Of a DNA stretch of 64,000 nt, positions 1-35,500 are shown one piece after another. Under the pieces are notes generated by a model that saw only the letters and a program-made list of their open reading frames with translations, searched no databases and was not told the origin of the DNA. The position numbers and the translations under genes are program-made. The stretch lies in contig NC_084766.1 of assembly GCF_028858725.1 (NCBI RefSeq), positions 28,627,001-28,691,000 of the forward strand. The letters run 5' to 3'. The number at the start of each line of letters is the position of its first letter. The stretch's first letter is position 1. Origin of the DNA: Colius striatus (taxonomy: Eukaryota > Chordata > Aves > Coliiformes > Coliidae).

Positions 1-3000
1 ATGCTCTGTGGAAGTCAGATGTCCAGTCTGGCGCCTCTGTCAGATGTAATTTTGTCTCTATCAGCCACCAGACTGCAAAAGCTGCCAAAAAATGAGGTGG
101 AATGGGTCAGAGGCCCACGTAGGCTCTCTCTGCCCCTTGTCCTGCAGCCTGGCTTACCACGAGTGCTGAGCAGAGACATCCAGACCTCTCTGCATCCACC
201 CACCAACTCCTCCAGGGAGCCTCTGTGGCCCTCGGTTAGTCTGTGTCCTGACACTGCTGGGAAGGAGTTGCAAAATGTCCCTTTGGTCAGTGATCTCATC
301 CAACCAGCAGCACCTCTGGGGCTGGGACAGTCACCACCACTTCCCCGCAGTCCCTCACCCACTCTTTTAGAACAGCAAAAAATGAGTCTTTCTGCAGACA
401 CAGCTTCAGAGCAAGTCCTGCAGATGGGGTTGGATGTATTTATGTCTGTGTGGTTTCCTTACTGCCCGGATAGCATTTTCTACTTGCTTGGACGTGAGGA
501 GATTCTTTGGAAGGAAAACTGACTGTGGTTAATTCACCTCCTGATCTCCCAGGCTCTTGCTGCAGCTCCTTCCTTGCTCCAATGTCAGTGACCTGGTGCC
601 AGCCCAGCCCTGATCCTGGGCAGCCCTCACTAAAGCTGTGGGCTGCCACCCTCCCTGCTGGCAAAGCCACCAACTGCAACAGCTCTACGGGATCCAAGGT
701 CCCCAATTCACTTATCCTTCATAGCCAGCTCCTCCCAAAACAGGCCTGGGGTGGATCTGGGGGTGCCCTTCAGCAGAGCAGACCCTATAAACAGCCCACT
801 GTAGGGCTCTTCCCTTTTCTGGGGGTTAAAGAAGGAAAATAAACAGAGAGATGGCTTCTTCCTTAAAATTTCCAAATGCAACAAAGCTTTTTGTTGCATC
901 AGAGTAAAAATGTAGATGGTTTCCAGTCTTCATCTGGTTTCTCTCCCTTCACCTGCTCGAATCTACTGAACCCAAATGTGAGAGCAAGATTTGCTATGGC
1001 CTTGCTTCCTCGGGAATCATGCTTGGCATGGGTAGCTCAGAGGATGAGGTGTTCTTGGCTGTCCCACATTTACACTGCTTGACCTTGGCCAAGATACCTT
1101 CTCACTTGCTTTTATTTTGCGAGCTAAAATGAGAATGTCAGAATATCTGTCAGAGTGTTCAGAGCACCATTAAACACGGGTCTCTGCAGGGTCTCACCAA
1201 AGTGCCAACCAAAGCCTGCTCCCTCTCTTTGCTTCTGCTGTGACACCAACACAAAAGAGAAGCATCGCCAGCAGTGCTCTGCCTCCTCTACCGACAAAGC
1301 ACAAGTGACTGATGTTGTGATGAGCCCACTGATTTCTAGTTGCTTGGAAATGGCAGTAAATACCCCAGTGATTGCAGCCATTCATGAATGAGGGCAGTCT
1401 ATACACATCCTGGTTAATAACGGAAAGTGGTAATAGAAGAGGTTAATAACACACTGAAAGTGCTTTTTTATTCCCCCACAATACAGTTAAGATGTTTTTT
1501 CTAAGAGAAATTTTACTATTTAAGAACAGAAAAAAAAACCCACTGAAGACTTGAAATCCCATCTATAAGTTCCTGTTAATCTTCATGAAAGAAATGCTTG
1601 ATGTATTTTTATGCCAATGAGGCTGAGATGAATTAAAGCTGTGCTCCCACTTTCTCTTTTCTAATGCTAATGTTTAATTCTAAAGTATTTCTAGAAAAAT
1701 GCTGCTTATTAAACAAGCCCACAGGAAAAAAAAAGCTGTGCAGCACCTCCTGAAGCGAACACCTCCTGAACTCCACACGTAGCAAGCACTGATTATATGT
1801 TTGCAGGTTGTGAATAACGCGTGCTGTTTTACTAGCTGCCAGCTCTCCTCACTCCCACAGCCACAGCAGCTTGACAGATCAAAATGACACACATGGCCCC
1901 TGGGTTGGGTGCATATTTTCAGCATGGACTAAAACCCCCAAAAGAATAACAAAAAATATAATACCTCCCCTGCCCCACCCCTCCTCTCCCTCAAGTACAA
2001 ATCTCTAACAGCTATGTGACAAAACCTGTATGCGGGGGCCCACAAAGGTATTTGAAACACTCTTTGAACTAGACAATCGTTTGTCACTTAATCCTTAATG
2101 GATACTGTTGGTTGCTATTTTTGCAAGCACGTCTCACGCTGGTGGGAGGGTTTGCAGGTGAATTATCGGTGAGATACAGTTTAATTCCCAAGAATAACTA
2201 TAACCTGGTGTCTGTGCACATCTGTACACGCACCTAAGTAACCTCCAAACTGCAGGAGTAGTGTCATCAAGAGGGGAGTGAACACTTGGGGGATAGAAAA
2301 TATCCCAGATCATTATTTGTGTCCGGTCATAGTACAGAGAGTGATGTACTTGGTATATCTCAAAAACAGCAAGCTGTCTGGAGTAACAAGCTGATACTAG
2401 CAGGATGTGAAATCTTGGTTCTTGGAGCTTTGCCTTGAGCCAGGGTTTTCCAGAGGACTTAGTGCATCCAGGCACAAAATGTCAGTGCAGCAGTCGAGAG
2501 AAAAGGCAACATTTTCCTCAGGTGATGGCCACCTTCTCTTTAAGCCGGGAGAAGATGAAATCCTTACTCTGGAAGTCTATGCTTAAGTGAAAGTACACTT
2601 TTGAACTACAAAGGAAAGCTTGGAAACATGACTCACATGTACCTCTAAAAACAGAAGACGAGGAGGAATGAACTTTAAAATCTGGCAACTTCAAAACATT
2701 TCTATGCCTATTACTGGCCTGAGAAACAGAGATGAGGAACACAGGTTGGTCCTTCGACTTGTGGCTCTTAGTAGGAGAAGGCTGTTGGTAGGGAAATAAC
2801 CCAGCAGCTTGTTGCAACAAAACCTTTGCTGAGGTATTGCAGCAGAGGCCAGATTGCACTGTGGTGACAATGGAGTCTCAAATGCATAACACATATTGCT
2901 GTTTTCTCCTGCCTGGGAGCTTCACCGGGTGGCTTTGAAAATCACAAGTTTGTTCACAGTGTGCAAAACTCTGCAATTTATTTACACACTAACACAAAAA

Positions 3001-4240
3001 TAGATTAAAACAATTCTTTAAACCAGGTGTAGGATTGTTAAAGTGCATTGTGGGGAAAAGTGGGGAATTCAACTTCTCTTTCTTTTCTAAACTCTTTTCT
3101 CTGTTCCACCAGTGAATCCCCTTGGATGGGCCATGCTGTTGGGATCCAAAGTACTGGCATCTGGTGATTCACTTCACAAAATACAAAATTACACAAATAA
3201 ATCCCAAAAGGTGTTGTGACGCTCATTTAAGAATTCCCCCAACCTTAAAATGAAAGGGATTTTAAAAATGCAAATAGAAAGAGTTTTCCATTGTGAATCT
3301 GTTTGTGGAGCAATCATTACAGGCTTTAGTTTTTTAAGCACTGTGCTTTCAGAAGAAACAATGAATCACTTCTTTAAAGGTGAGGGTGAAATCTGTTACA
3401 AAAGGCCCCTCACTGGCCTTTAGCAAACCATTTCAATTGCATGGCAGTTAAGACTGGTTGAGATTTCCCCCTTAAGTAAGGAGAGCAATTCATCCACTTA
3501 TTATTCTGGGAGAGGTAGGAAGTTCACCGTTGTGTTTGAGTTTAATTTTTATTAGCGTTAAGAGGATCCCCACAGGAATTCTATGGCATGTATAGAAAGG
3601 CTGGCTACAGCTCCTTTCTTGAAGGAGTACTGTCAAATTGAAAACTGTGTTTTCTCTGAGATGTTGTGTCCCTACTGTTATCACAATAACACCTGAAATT
3701 ACTGTAACTGAAACAAAAAAAATTAGAAGGAAATTAATGTTTCTCTTCCTTCACTTTGCTTTTCGTGTGTGTGTGTGTGTGGACACAAAGGCACAGACTC
3801 AAGCTATTATTTCTGCTTTCCCAGGCTGTTTTGCACCATTGCTGTTACTTAGTTCAACTTGGGCAGGTATCTGTCTTCAGCCAAGCTTTTTGTGGTGGAC
3901 ACACAGCTGGGCTCTCAGAGGCGAGAAGCCTGACAGGGCACCACATAGGCTGCTCGGTCCTGTCCCACCCGACATTGTGGTGACTGGCTGGAGGGACTGG
4001 AGTTGACACAGCGGTAACAAAGAGCAAAACTGGATGTAAAGAAGTTAAAAAGCTAGAGATGGGCTTGTGATCCAGAGCTGCTGGCCCTGCACAGCTGTGG
4101 GGGCTGCGCCTGGCGGGATGGCTGCGGGAGTGGGGTGCGATGGGCAAGGGGCCATTGCTCTCAGGGTTTTGTTGGGTTTTTAGATCCTTGGATAAAAAGC
4201 TTTCAGCTGAGGGCTTGGTTTCACTTGCTGCAAACTCCTC
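1..4240. other. Upstream intergenic DNA, no gene recognised
   Basis: No exon, RNA gene or clear transposon is recognised in this stretch upstream of the SMC3 CpG island. Open frames here, including one of 173 codons starting at the window edge, are short, overlap frames on the other strand and resemble no family I know. A short (GT)n run lies at about 3766-3782. Human DUSP5 is the next gene upstream of SMC3, but no DUSP5 sequence is visible here. Confidence 0.6.
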
Positions 4241-4300
4241 CGCAGCCTCTGTCACTCCCTCAGGGCAGCTCTGGGCGACGCGGGCCGCGCTTTTCTGATG

Positions 4301-4308
4301 GCGCCAAA
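4301..4308 (-). promoter_or_regulatory. E2F-type site in SMC3 promoter
   Basis: GCGCCAAA is the reverse complement of the E2F consensus TTTSSCGC. It pairs with an inverted copy about 100 bp downstream. Binding is inferred from the match only. Confidence 0.45.
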
Positions 4309-4404
4309 CCGCCCACGGCCCCGGGCCGGCAGCGCCCCCTGCAGGGCGGCAGCGCCGCGCCCGCTCCCGCCGCGCCACTCTCACCCGCTCCCCTCACACT
4401 TGCC

Positions 4405-4412
4405 TTTGGCGC
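4405..4412 (+). promoter_or_regulatory. E2F-type site in SMC3 promoter
   Basis: TTTGGCGC matches the E2F consensus in forward orientation and lies about 460 bp upstream of the SMC3 ATG. Regulation of a cohesin gene by the cell-cycle E2F system is plausible, but it is inferred from the motif only. Confidence 0.45.
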
Positions 4413-4524
4413 CCAACCCGCCCCTCGCGGGGCGAAACCACTTTTCCCATCTCCCTGGGGGGATCCATACTATGAGGCGAGGCGATGTCTCCTCCCTTCT
4501 CCCCTTAAGAGTACCTTCAAAAGG

Positions 4525-4529
4525 CCAAT
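4525..4529 (+). promoter_or_regulatory. CCAAT box (NF-Y type)
   Basis: The context GGCCAATGG fits the extended NF-Y consensus RRCCAATSR. It lies about 150 bp upstream of the YY1 element, a usual distance from the start site in CpG-island promoters. Confidence 0.5.
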
Positions 4530-4676
4530 GGAGGCATTTTAGAACCTGAAAGAAAGGGAACTCTTTACTGTCCTTTGCGGTGTCCCTTCTCTAGCCGAGA
4601 AGAGAGCATCCGCTCCGCACCTCCCCTTTCATCTGGTGCTGAATGGTTTGCGCCGGGTCGAGACGGGGGAGGCTCC

Positions 4677-4687
4677 GCCGCCATTTT
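4677..4687 (-). promoter_or_regulatory. YY1-type element near probable SMC3 start site
   Basis: GCCGCCATTTT on the + strand reads AAAATGGCGGC on the minus strand, a full match to the YY1 core AANATGGCGGC. It probably marks the beginning of the 5' UTR about 180 bp before the ATG. Confidence 0.55.
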
Positions 4688-4868
4688 GTTTGCGTGAGGG
4701 GTGAGCGGGGCGCAGTGCTGGGAAGTCTGGGGGGGCTGAGGGGGCGGGAGGAGGCGGCGGCGGGGACCCGAGGTCGCGCCGAGCGTTCATACCGGGAAGA
4801 AACAGAGAGGGCGGGCTGAGCGACGGCAGGACGCACCGGGGCGGCCACTTCCCCCGTCATTTGCAGAC

Positions 4869-29092
<24,224 letters not shown>

Positions 29093-29495
29093 ACAAAACT
29101 GTACTTAATGCTTGTTTGGAAGATGTGTATAGTGCTACGTTTATGCCAGAGACTTGTAAATTTAAAATATTAAGTATTTAGTCCTTGTTTTAAAATAGTT
29201 TTTAAACATACATTTTAACCAAGACCACAGAAGGCTTAGTTTCAAAGAAGCTTGAGTATCCGTTTTGTCTCTGTTGCTGTATTTTATAAGATACTTGTTA
29301 ACGTTAACCTTTCTACACAATAACTGTAGTTGGAAAATTTTATTCTCTTTCCTCAAATCTTTTGTAAAGTGTCTGCTGCTGTTTTAAAGCTTTTCAGAAA
29401 GTGCTAGTTATTCCTTCTTAAGTATGATTTTATCATTTATATTGCCTCACATGGTTTTTTTAATGGCTTCAATTAAAATGATTGGTTTTATTGCC
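29093..29495 (+). other. SMC3: SMC3 3' UTR (probable extent)
   Basis: AT-rich sequence following the stop codon. The end is placed about 20 nt after the ATTAAA signal at 29472 and is approximate. Confidence 0.65.
29472..29477 (+). terminator. SMC3: Probable SMC3 poly(A) signal ATTAAA
   Basis: ATTAAA is the commonest variant of AATAAA. It is about 380 nt past the stop and is followed by a GT-rich stretch at about 29509-29535, as expected of a cleavage site. No AATAAA occurs between the stop and this point. Confidence 0.6.
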
Positions 29496-29840
29496 GTAAC
29501 TTGTATACGTTTGAGTTTGTGGTTTATATTGTCTTTCTTTAGAGGATTCCACTGAGGTGGAGTAAATGTAATTTGGTCATGAGCTGCATGTTTCAGAAGT
29601 ATGAGACAAAACCATTCGTTCTTACTGCTCTTTTCCTCCTTTTTTGCACATTACCAGTGTCAGCATAGAGCTGCCCCAAACTGCACTTGCCCAAATTTGT
29701 AGTGTCATTGAGCTGAAAAAAATGTAAGTTTTGGAACGTACTGGAAAGTCTGAGAAGGGCAAGAACTGTATCAAGACAAATCCCACCCCCTTCTTCTGTT
29801 TTTGTTCTTTTCCTGGCACCTTGGCAAAGGTGACAATTCC

Positions 29841-29900
29841 TCCATCATATCCATTCAGCCTCCATCATATCCATTCAGCCTCCATCATATCCATTCAGCC
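29841..29900. repeat. Perfect 3 x 20-bp tandem repeat
   Basis: Three identical copies of TCCATCATATCCATTCAGCC lie at 29841-29860, 29861-29880 and 29881-29900, about 350 bp beyond the probable SMC3 end. Perfect identity points to recent expansion or slippage. Confidence 0.97.
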
Positions 29901-32424
29901 TGAGAGATGGACATAACTTGAGCCAAGTGACAATCCATCAGTCAAAACATGAATCTCTTCCTACTGTCTAGGCTTGTGGCAAAGGGATATGGAGAATGTG
30001 ATGTTACTGTGGAAAATGTAAGGTTTTACCATGAACCATGTGTTTCTTACACAGCAAAGCAGCTGTAAAACCAGAATCAGTTGGTGTTGCAATAGTACAT
30101 TAAAAAAACCCACACATTAAATAGTACCTTATGTAACTTTAAAATAGGACAGTGAGAACCAGGGAACTTGTATACTGCATTTACCCTGTAGGGCACTTTA
30201 AATGAAGCGGAGTAAAACTGTCTGATAGGTTTTTCTCTGCAAGCACCCTTGCCCTCCACAGAGAACTTCAGGAAGTGCAGGAAAGGAGAGTGTGGACTGA
30301 TTGCTGTCTCCTGAGCACAGAAGTGCATGTACTCCCATACAAGGCAGGGTAAGAGTACTACACTTGGCGTGGAGTAACTTCCACAGGGCGTGGTCATCCT
30401 GTACGAAATCACTGCCTGCGGTAAGTCTTGTGCCAGAAGGAAGAGTCCATAGTACCTGAGGCAGAACTTTCCGTAGTTCCTAGAGAGGCACTAGGTGTGT
30501 AGTCCCTTCTCTCAGGGAAGAGAGAGTAGGGTACAAAACAGGAAACAAAGTCTTGAAGCCAAACTAACCCAAACACCCCCCACATTGTCAGCATGTGAAC
30601 AGACTTTATATGTGAGACTTGTGACAAATGTGAAACTTGTCCTCTGCATACAGAGCTCTGAATATGCGTTTGGGGTGGCTAAAGAGCAGCACATGAATTG
30701 CAGGTGAAGCAGGTAAATTCTAAGTCCAGAGGGGGATGTGAAGAACTCACCCACAGACACATACCTACAGTTACAGATTTCCTGCTGGTTGAGGAGCCTG
30801 TATAAGGACACACTTGAAGTATCTGTAATCTGTGACCATCAGATAAGTCGCTTGCCTGTGGTATAGTGGCAGGCTTCACTCAGCTAACTCATCAGGCTTG
30901 CCAGTGCTGGGGCAGTTGCTTGGCAGTTAGCTTGAGTTTTGGAAGACATAAGCAGTTTGTAGGCTCTGAGGCTAATTGCTCTACTTATTGAGACATGTCA
31001 TAGGAAACCCATCTATGACTGATCATGAATTTTATCAAATAATCTCATTAAAGGGGAAGTAGATAAGAGCAGAATTTTTGTATGGTGCTCAGGATAACAG
31101 ACCCCAAATGCAGCTGAACAACTTGTATCATTTCAGCTGCCTTAGGAATTTTCCTCTGGTTTGAGTCTAGCATTCAGTTTGTTATGGAGCACAGGAGGAA
31201 AAAGGGTAACTGTGGCAAGCTGGTGGAAACATCTGAATATTGGACTGATGGTATGCAGGGTAAGAATAGATAGGCCTTTAGTTATCACTTCAGTCTTCTG
31301 CTAAAGACCAAGCTTTAGAACTACTTGGACAAAACCCTGGGAGGTGTATCAAGACTTTCAGAACCCTTTTCAAGGTAAGTTTGGGGAGTGGTGGTTATAT
31401 TTTTGTTTAAACCTAAATTACTATTAAACTTTACTGTGTCCTTCAAAAGTAGCATTTCTAGAGAGGCCACTTTCTAAGTTGACATCATTTTCCTGTTATT
31501 CCTCTTCCCACATGCTCATCCTTCATGCTGTGATGCCTCTGCTTCACAGCCACATACTGTGAGACTGGAAAAAAAAACCTTTGTGACATCAGTTCTTTCG
31601 TGTGTTTCACTGAGTGTGTTCCCAGTAACACTGGTGTGGATGGGATTGGAATGGGGAATACACAGCCACTCCTCCAGCTGCCAAAACATACCCTTTGCCT
31701 GAAGTTGGAAGCTCAGTTAGGATTCAAGAGAGCCTCAAAGGGCTGTAATAAGGTTGTTTAGCAAAAGCCATACCAGTTCACTACACTGGAAAATAAAGTG
31801 CATGAGTGAGAGCTGCATGATAGTGGGAAAACCAGAACCTCATCCCTTGCTGTATGTTTTAAGGAAAGTCCTTGTTTGAAGGAGAAAGGATTGTCTTGGT
31901 AAATTGCCTGCATAGGCAACCTAAAGGTGGATTTCAGTTTTCCTAGACTGGTCTTTGGCAGTGGTGTTAAGGTCAGAAGTGGCAGGAAAGTCTTCTGTGC
32001 TGACTGGCTTGCTGATTGCTTCTGATTGCATCAAGCTGAAGCTGTGACATGGGTCTTGCAAACCATGACTGGAGTGTCGAGGTTCCAAGGGGTATGTGTT
32101 TCTTGTGTTTTGTTTGGGACAGTTCATATCCACCTCACTCAACATCGTGGTTCACAAGTTGCTTTTTCTGGCTGCTAGTGCTTTAAATTCTTCCTTAAAA
32201 GTAAGCTTTGTTGAGAGCTACTGTGTCTGAGTTTTTCCAAATGTGTCCTGTTTATTCTGCCTGGAAGTTTAAAGCAGAACTGAGTGTAGCTCTCCACTTG
32301 CCCTGAACTGCAGGACATCCTAGAAATTGTACAAATCCTGGATGCACTGTAGCACACCTGCTCTTCACACCCAGGCAGCCTGGGTGTATTGGCTGCAGGA
32401 TCTGCACAGTGGCCTTGGTAGAGG

Positions 32425-32526
32425 CTTCTGTGTGACCTGCTCTAGGTGGTCCTGCTCTGGCAGGTGGATTGGACATAGATGGTCTTTTGTGGTCCCTTCC
32501 AACCCTTAAGATTGTGGGATTCTGGG
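32425..32526 (+). mobile_element. CR1 LINE 3' end fragment (sense)
   Basis: Contains GACCTGCTCTAGGTGGTCCT, GCTCTGGCAGGTGGATTGGA, GGTCCCTTCCAACCC and a decayed tail GATTGTGGGATTCTGGG, the terminal ~100 bp of an avian CR1. More diverged sequence may extend the element to about 32350. Confidence 0.8.
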
Positions 32527-35500
32527 AAACACAGCAGAGCAGGGCTGGTGGCTGCATTGTGATCAGTATCAGGAGTACCTCTCGCTCAAGTGTGCTGGGC
32601 AAAGATCAGCAGAGATAGGATCCAGAAACCTGAGAATGTTACCATTTCATTTGATTTTTTCTAGTTCTATTTGTCCTTTGAGTAAAACACAACTGTTTGT
32701 TTTCTGGGTGTCCAAAAGGGTCTGTGTTTCCTACTGCAAGCTTGAAAGTCACCTGGGAAATAGCAATGTAACTGCTGAACGTCTCCAGCACGGGTAATCA
32801 TTTCATCATTATCATTTGTAATTGCGTGATCATTTTCATAACTATCAGTATGTGAAATTACCAGCTGAGTTGCTGACCATTTCTGATACCTTAGGAGAGT
32901 TTTCATCTCTAGCAAACGTTCTTCAAATACGTTGTAGGATTAACACCTTGGAGTTTTCTATTTTTAACCTTATATAAACGTTACAAGCTGTACTTTGGAA
33001 CTTTAGGCAGCAGATGGAGCCAAACTGGACTTAAAGCAAAGATCACATTGTCTTTATTATTAAAGCTGAGGGTAAAATCAAAGCATTTTTAAAAGGATTT
33101 CAAAATTCCAGTGACTAGTTACTGTGAGGTCATGAGGATACTGAGCAAACAGGGAAATACAAATGACAAATAATTTTACATGGACAAGAAAACAAGGAAA
33201 TGGGAATAAATCATATTTTTTGCTTAAAAAATGTATAAAAGGCTGTAAGTTTTTAATAATTTGCTAAAATGTTCTTCTTGAGCAGAACTGCGTCGTTCCA
33301 GAAGAATGTAGGCATTAATTTACGGGAAAATAAACATTGTGTAGGTGAAGCAAAGAAAGAAAACCTGAGAAATTGTCACAAAAGTATAAGAATTGTGTTC
33401 CTCTATGAGAAACTGCTAATCATTCTTTCTAGTGAATGGAGGCATCGTTCTGTCCTTGCAGCTGAGTCTGTGGGAGGTGACAATTCCCAGGGCAGGCATG
33501 AACAGAGGGAACAAGCTGCTTCTGTTACAATTCTTCCCTCAAACTGGAGGTATGAAGTGAGTTACTCTGACTGCTGGATTTGGCAGCTGCTGGAGTGCAT
33601 TTAGCAAAGAGCACTGCTGAGGGACAGCTGCTCTGCTGCTGGAGCTCCAGGTTCTAATAGGTAACAGCTCTTCACCAGGGGGAGAAAAGCAATTTTTTAT
33701 TGACTCTTAGGAGAGCCCTGCTGACTTTACAAGCTGAGAGTCTTCGGCTGTTGTTTCAAAATGTTTTCCTAGGGAAAGGTAACCTTAGACCCTGGAAGGT
33801 CTTTGCTTCCAGCATCTGCTTTCATTCCTCATTAGACACAATGGATGCTTTTACTATCTCCATAATAGTCAATAAAAGCATTCCCAGTAACAAAACCAAA
33901 ATCTCCACAGGTGCACTTGAGTTCATTTCACTAGTGATACTGTCTTTGTTTTTTAAAGGGGGCTATAAGAGGGGATTTGGAAATGTCATGTGTTTGCATT
34001 TCTGTAAAACCTTTTAGTGTGATTAGAAGCATATTTGGGGATTATTTTAATTGGAGGCATTTTTCACCTCCCTGTTGGCACGATGTCTCTCTCCTTCTTA
34101 CAGTCAGCTGAAGTGCAGAGAGAAGACAGGCTGAGATCCTAATTTCTAGTTGTTCTGCCTTGTTCTTTAAGTGTAGTTTTGCCCCTTCTCCGTTTGCCTC
34201 TCTTTTGCTACCCTTGACTGTAACCACGAGGGGGCATGTCTTGTTTTCTTAACCTTCATTACCTCAAGTGTGACTTTTTCGTTTCAGGTTTCTGCCGATG
34301 TATTTTGTCTCAGATAGACGTTTCCTACATAACGCAGCAACAATGATGGACAAGTAGTTGTCCTTGGATTCCTCTGTTGCTGCAGGTTGAGCTAAGTATT
34401 GGCTGTGTTCAAAGAGGATACATTTAGCCTCAGAATTTGTGTAACAATGCTGAGTCTAGCATCAGTTTTCAGTGCTACTGAATCAGCAGCTGCTTCATGT
34501 TACACTTTGCTTCTAGGACGATTCCATTATTGCTCTGAAATACCTTTAAACTTCTACTTGCCAAGGCAATGAAGAATATGGAACTTCTCCCTGTAGTCCT
34601 GGCTTGCACTTGGGAGAGCTTTCTTCTTCTGTGTGGAAATGCAAGGATGAGAAATGACATGCATGTTCTCAGGTTCTGATGCCTGACACTTCCCACCATT
34701 CTAGAAATGAGATTTACATTGGGTAGGATCAGTGTTTAGAATGCACTTCTGCAGCCATGCTGGAGAGGATGTCCTGGTGAGGTGTTTGTTGCATTACAGG
34801 CCCTCGGTGATCGAGCATCTGCGTGTGCTGTGCTTTAAATAGGAGGCATTCCAGACAGAGCATGTGTGTGAGTCAGAGGTACAACATCTAATTGCTGTTG
34901 AAATCGACGAAGGTTGCAGGCAGATGCTGCTGGAGCTTTGAGCACAACGAAAATCTGCTTCTGCCTCTCCAGAGGAGCTCAAGTTTTTCTACTTTGAGGA
35001 TTAAAAATGCATCCATGACCTTCAGTGTTCAGATCGACCACACAGCATCTCCAGCTGGATGCAGGCCCTCATAGGGGAAAACACTTCCCCTCCTTGCTTA
35101 AACTCAGGGGAAGTCTGAGCTTGTGCTGGTCGCTTTTAGAATTCAAACTTGGGAATATTGAGTAGCTGTGGATTCTCTCAGGTACAGCTGTAGTTCACAG
35201 CACTGGTTATTTGTGAATAAATTGTATTCCCACTGCTTTGTTATCACCTGCAGGCTGACAGATGCTGCAGAAACAAAACTGTACGGATCTTCTCAGTCAG
35301 GAGGGATTTATACATTTGATAGATGTATATTATGTATTACAATATATTAACAAAACAATATAATATACATAGAAATCTCTGTAGAATACATAAAGGCCTG
35401 TATTTAGCCTAGTGTTCTATTCAATGTTTTGTCTGCATTGAGACTGAACAGCACAGGTTTTTCTTGCTTAGGTGATGAGAGTAGTGTAACACAGAGGGGA

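Noticed and set aside
1-522. 173-codon plus frame at the window edge
   Set aside because: It overlaps a minus frame of 128 codons and has no recognisable domain. A partial gene cannot be excluded because the window starts here.
837-843. AATAAA near 838 as the end of an upstream gene
   Set aside because: A single hexamer without a recognisable preceding exon is expected by chance.
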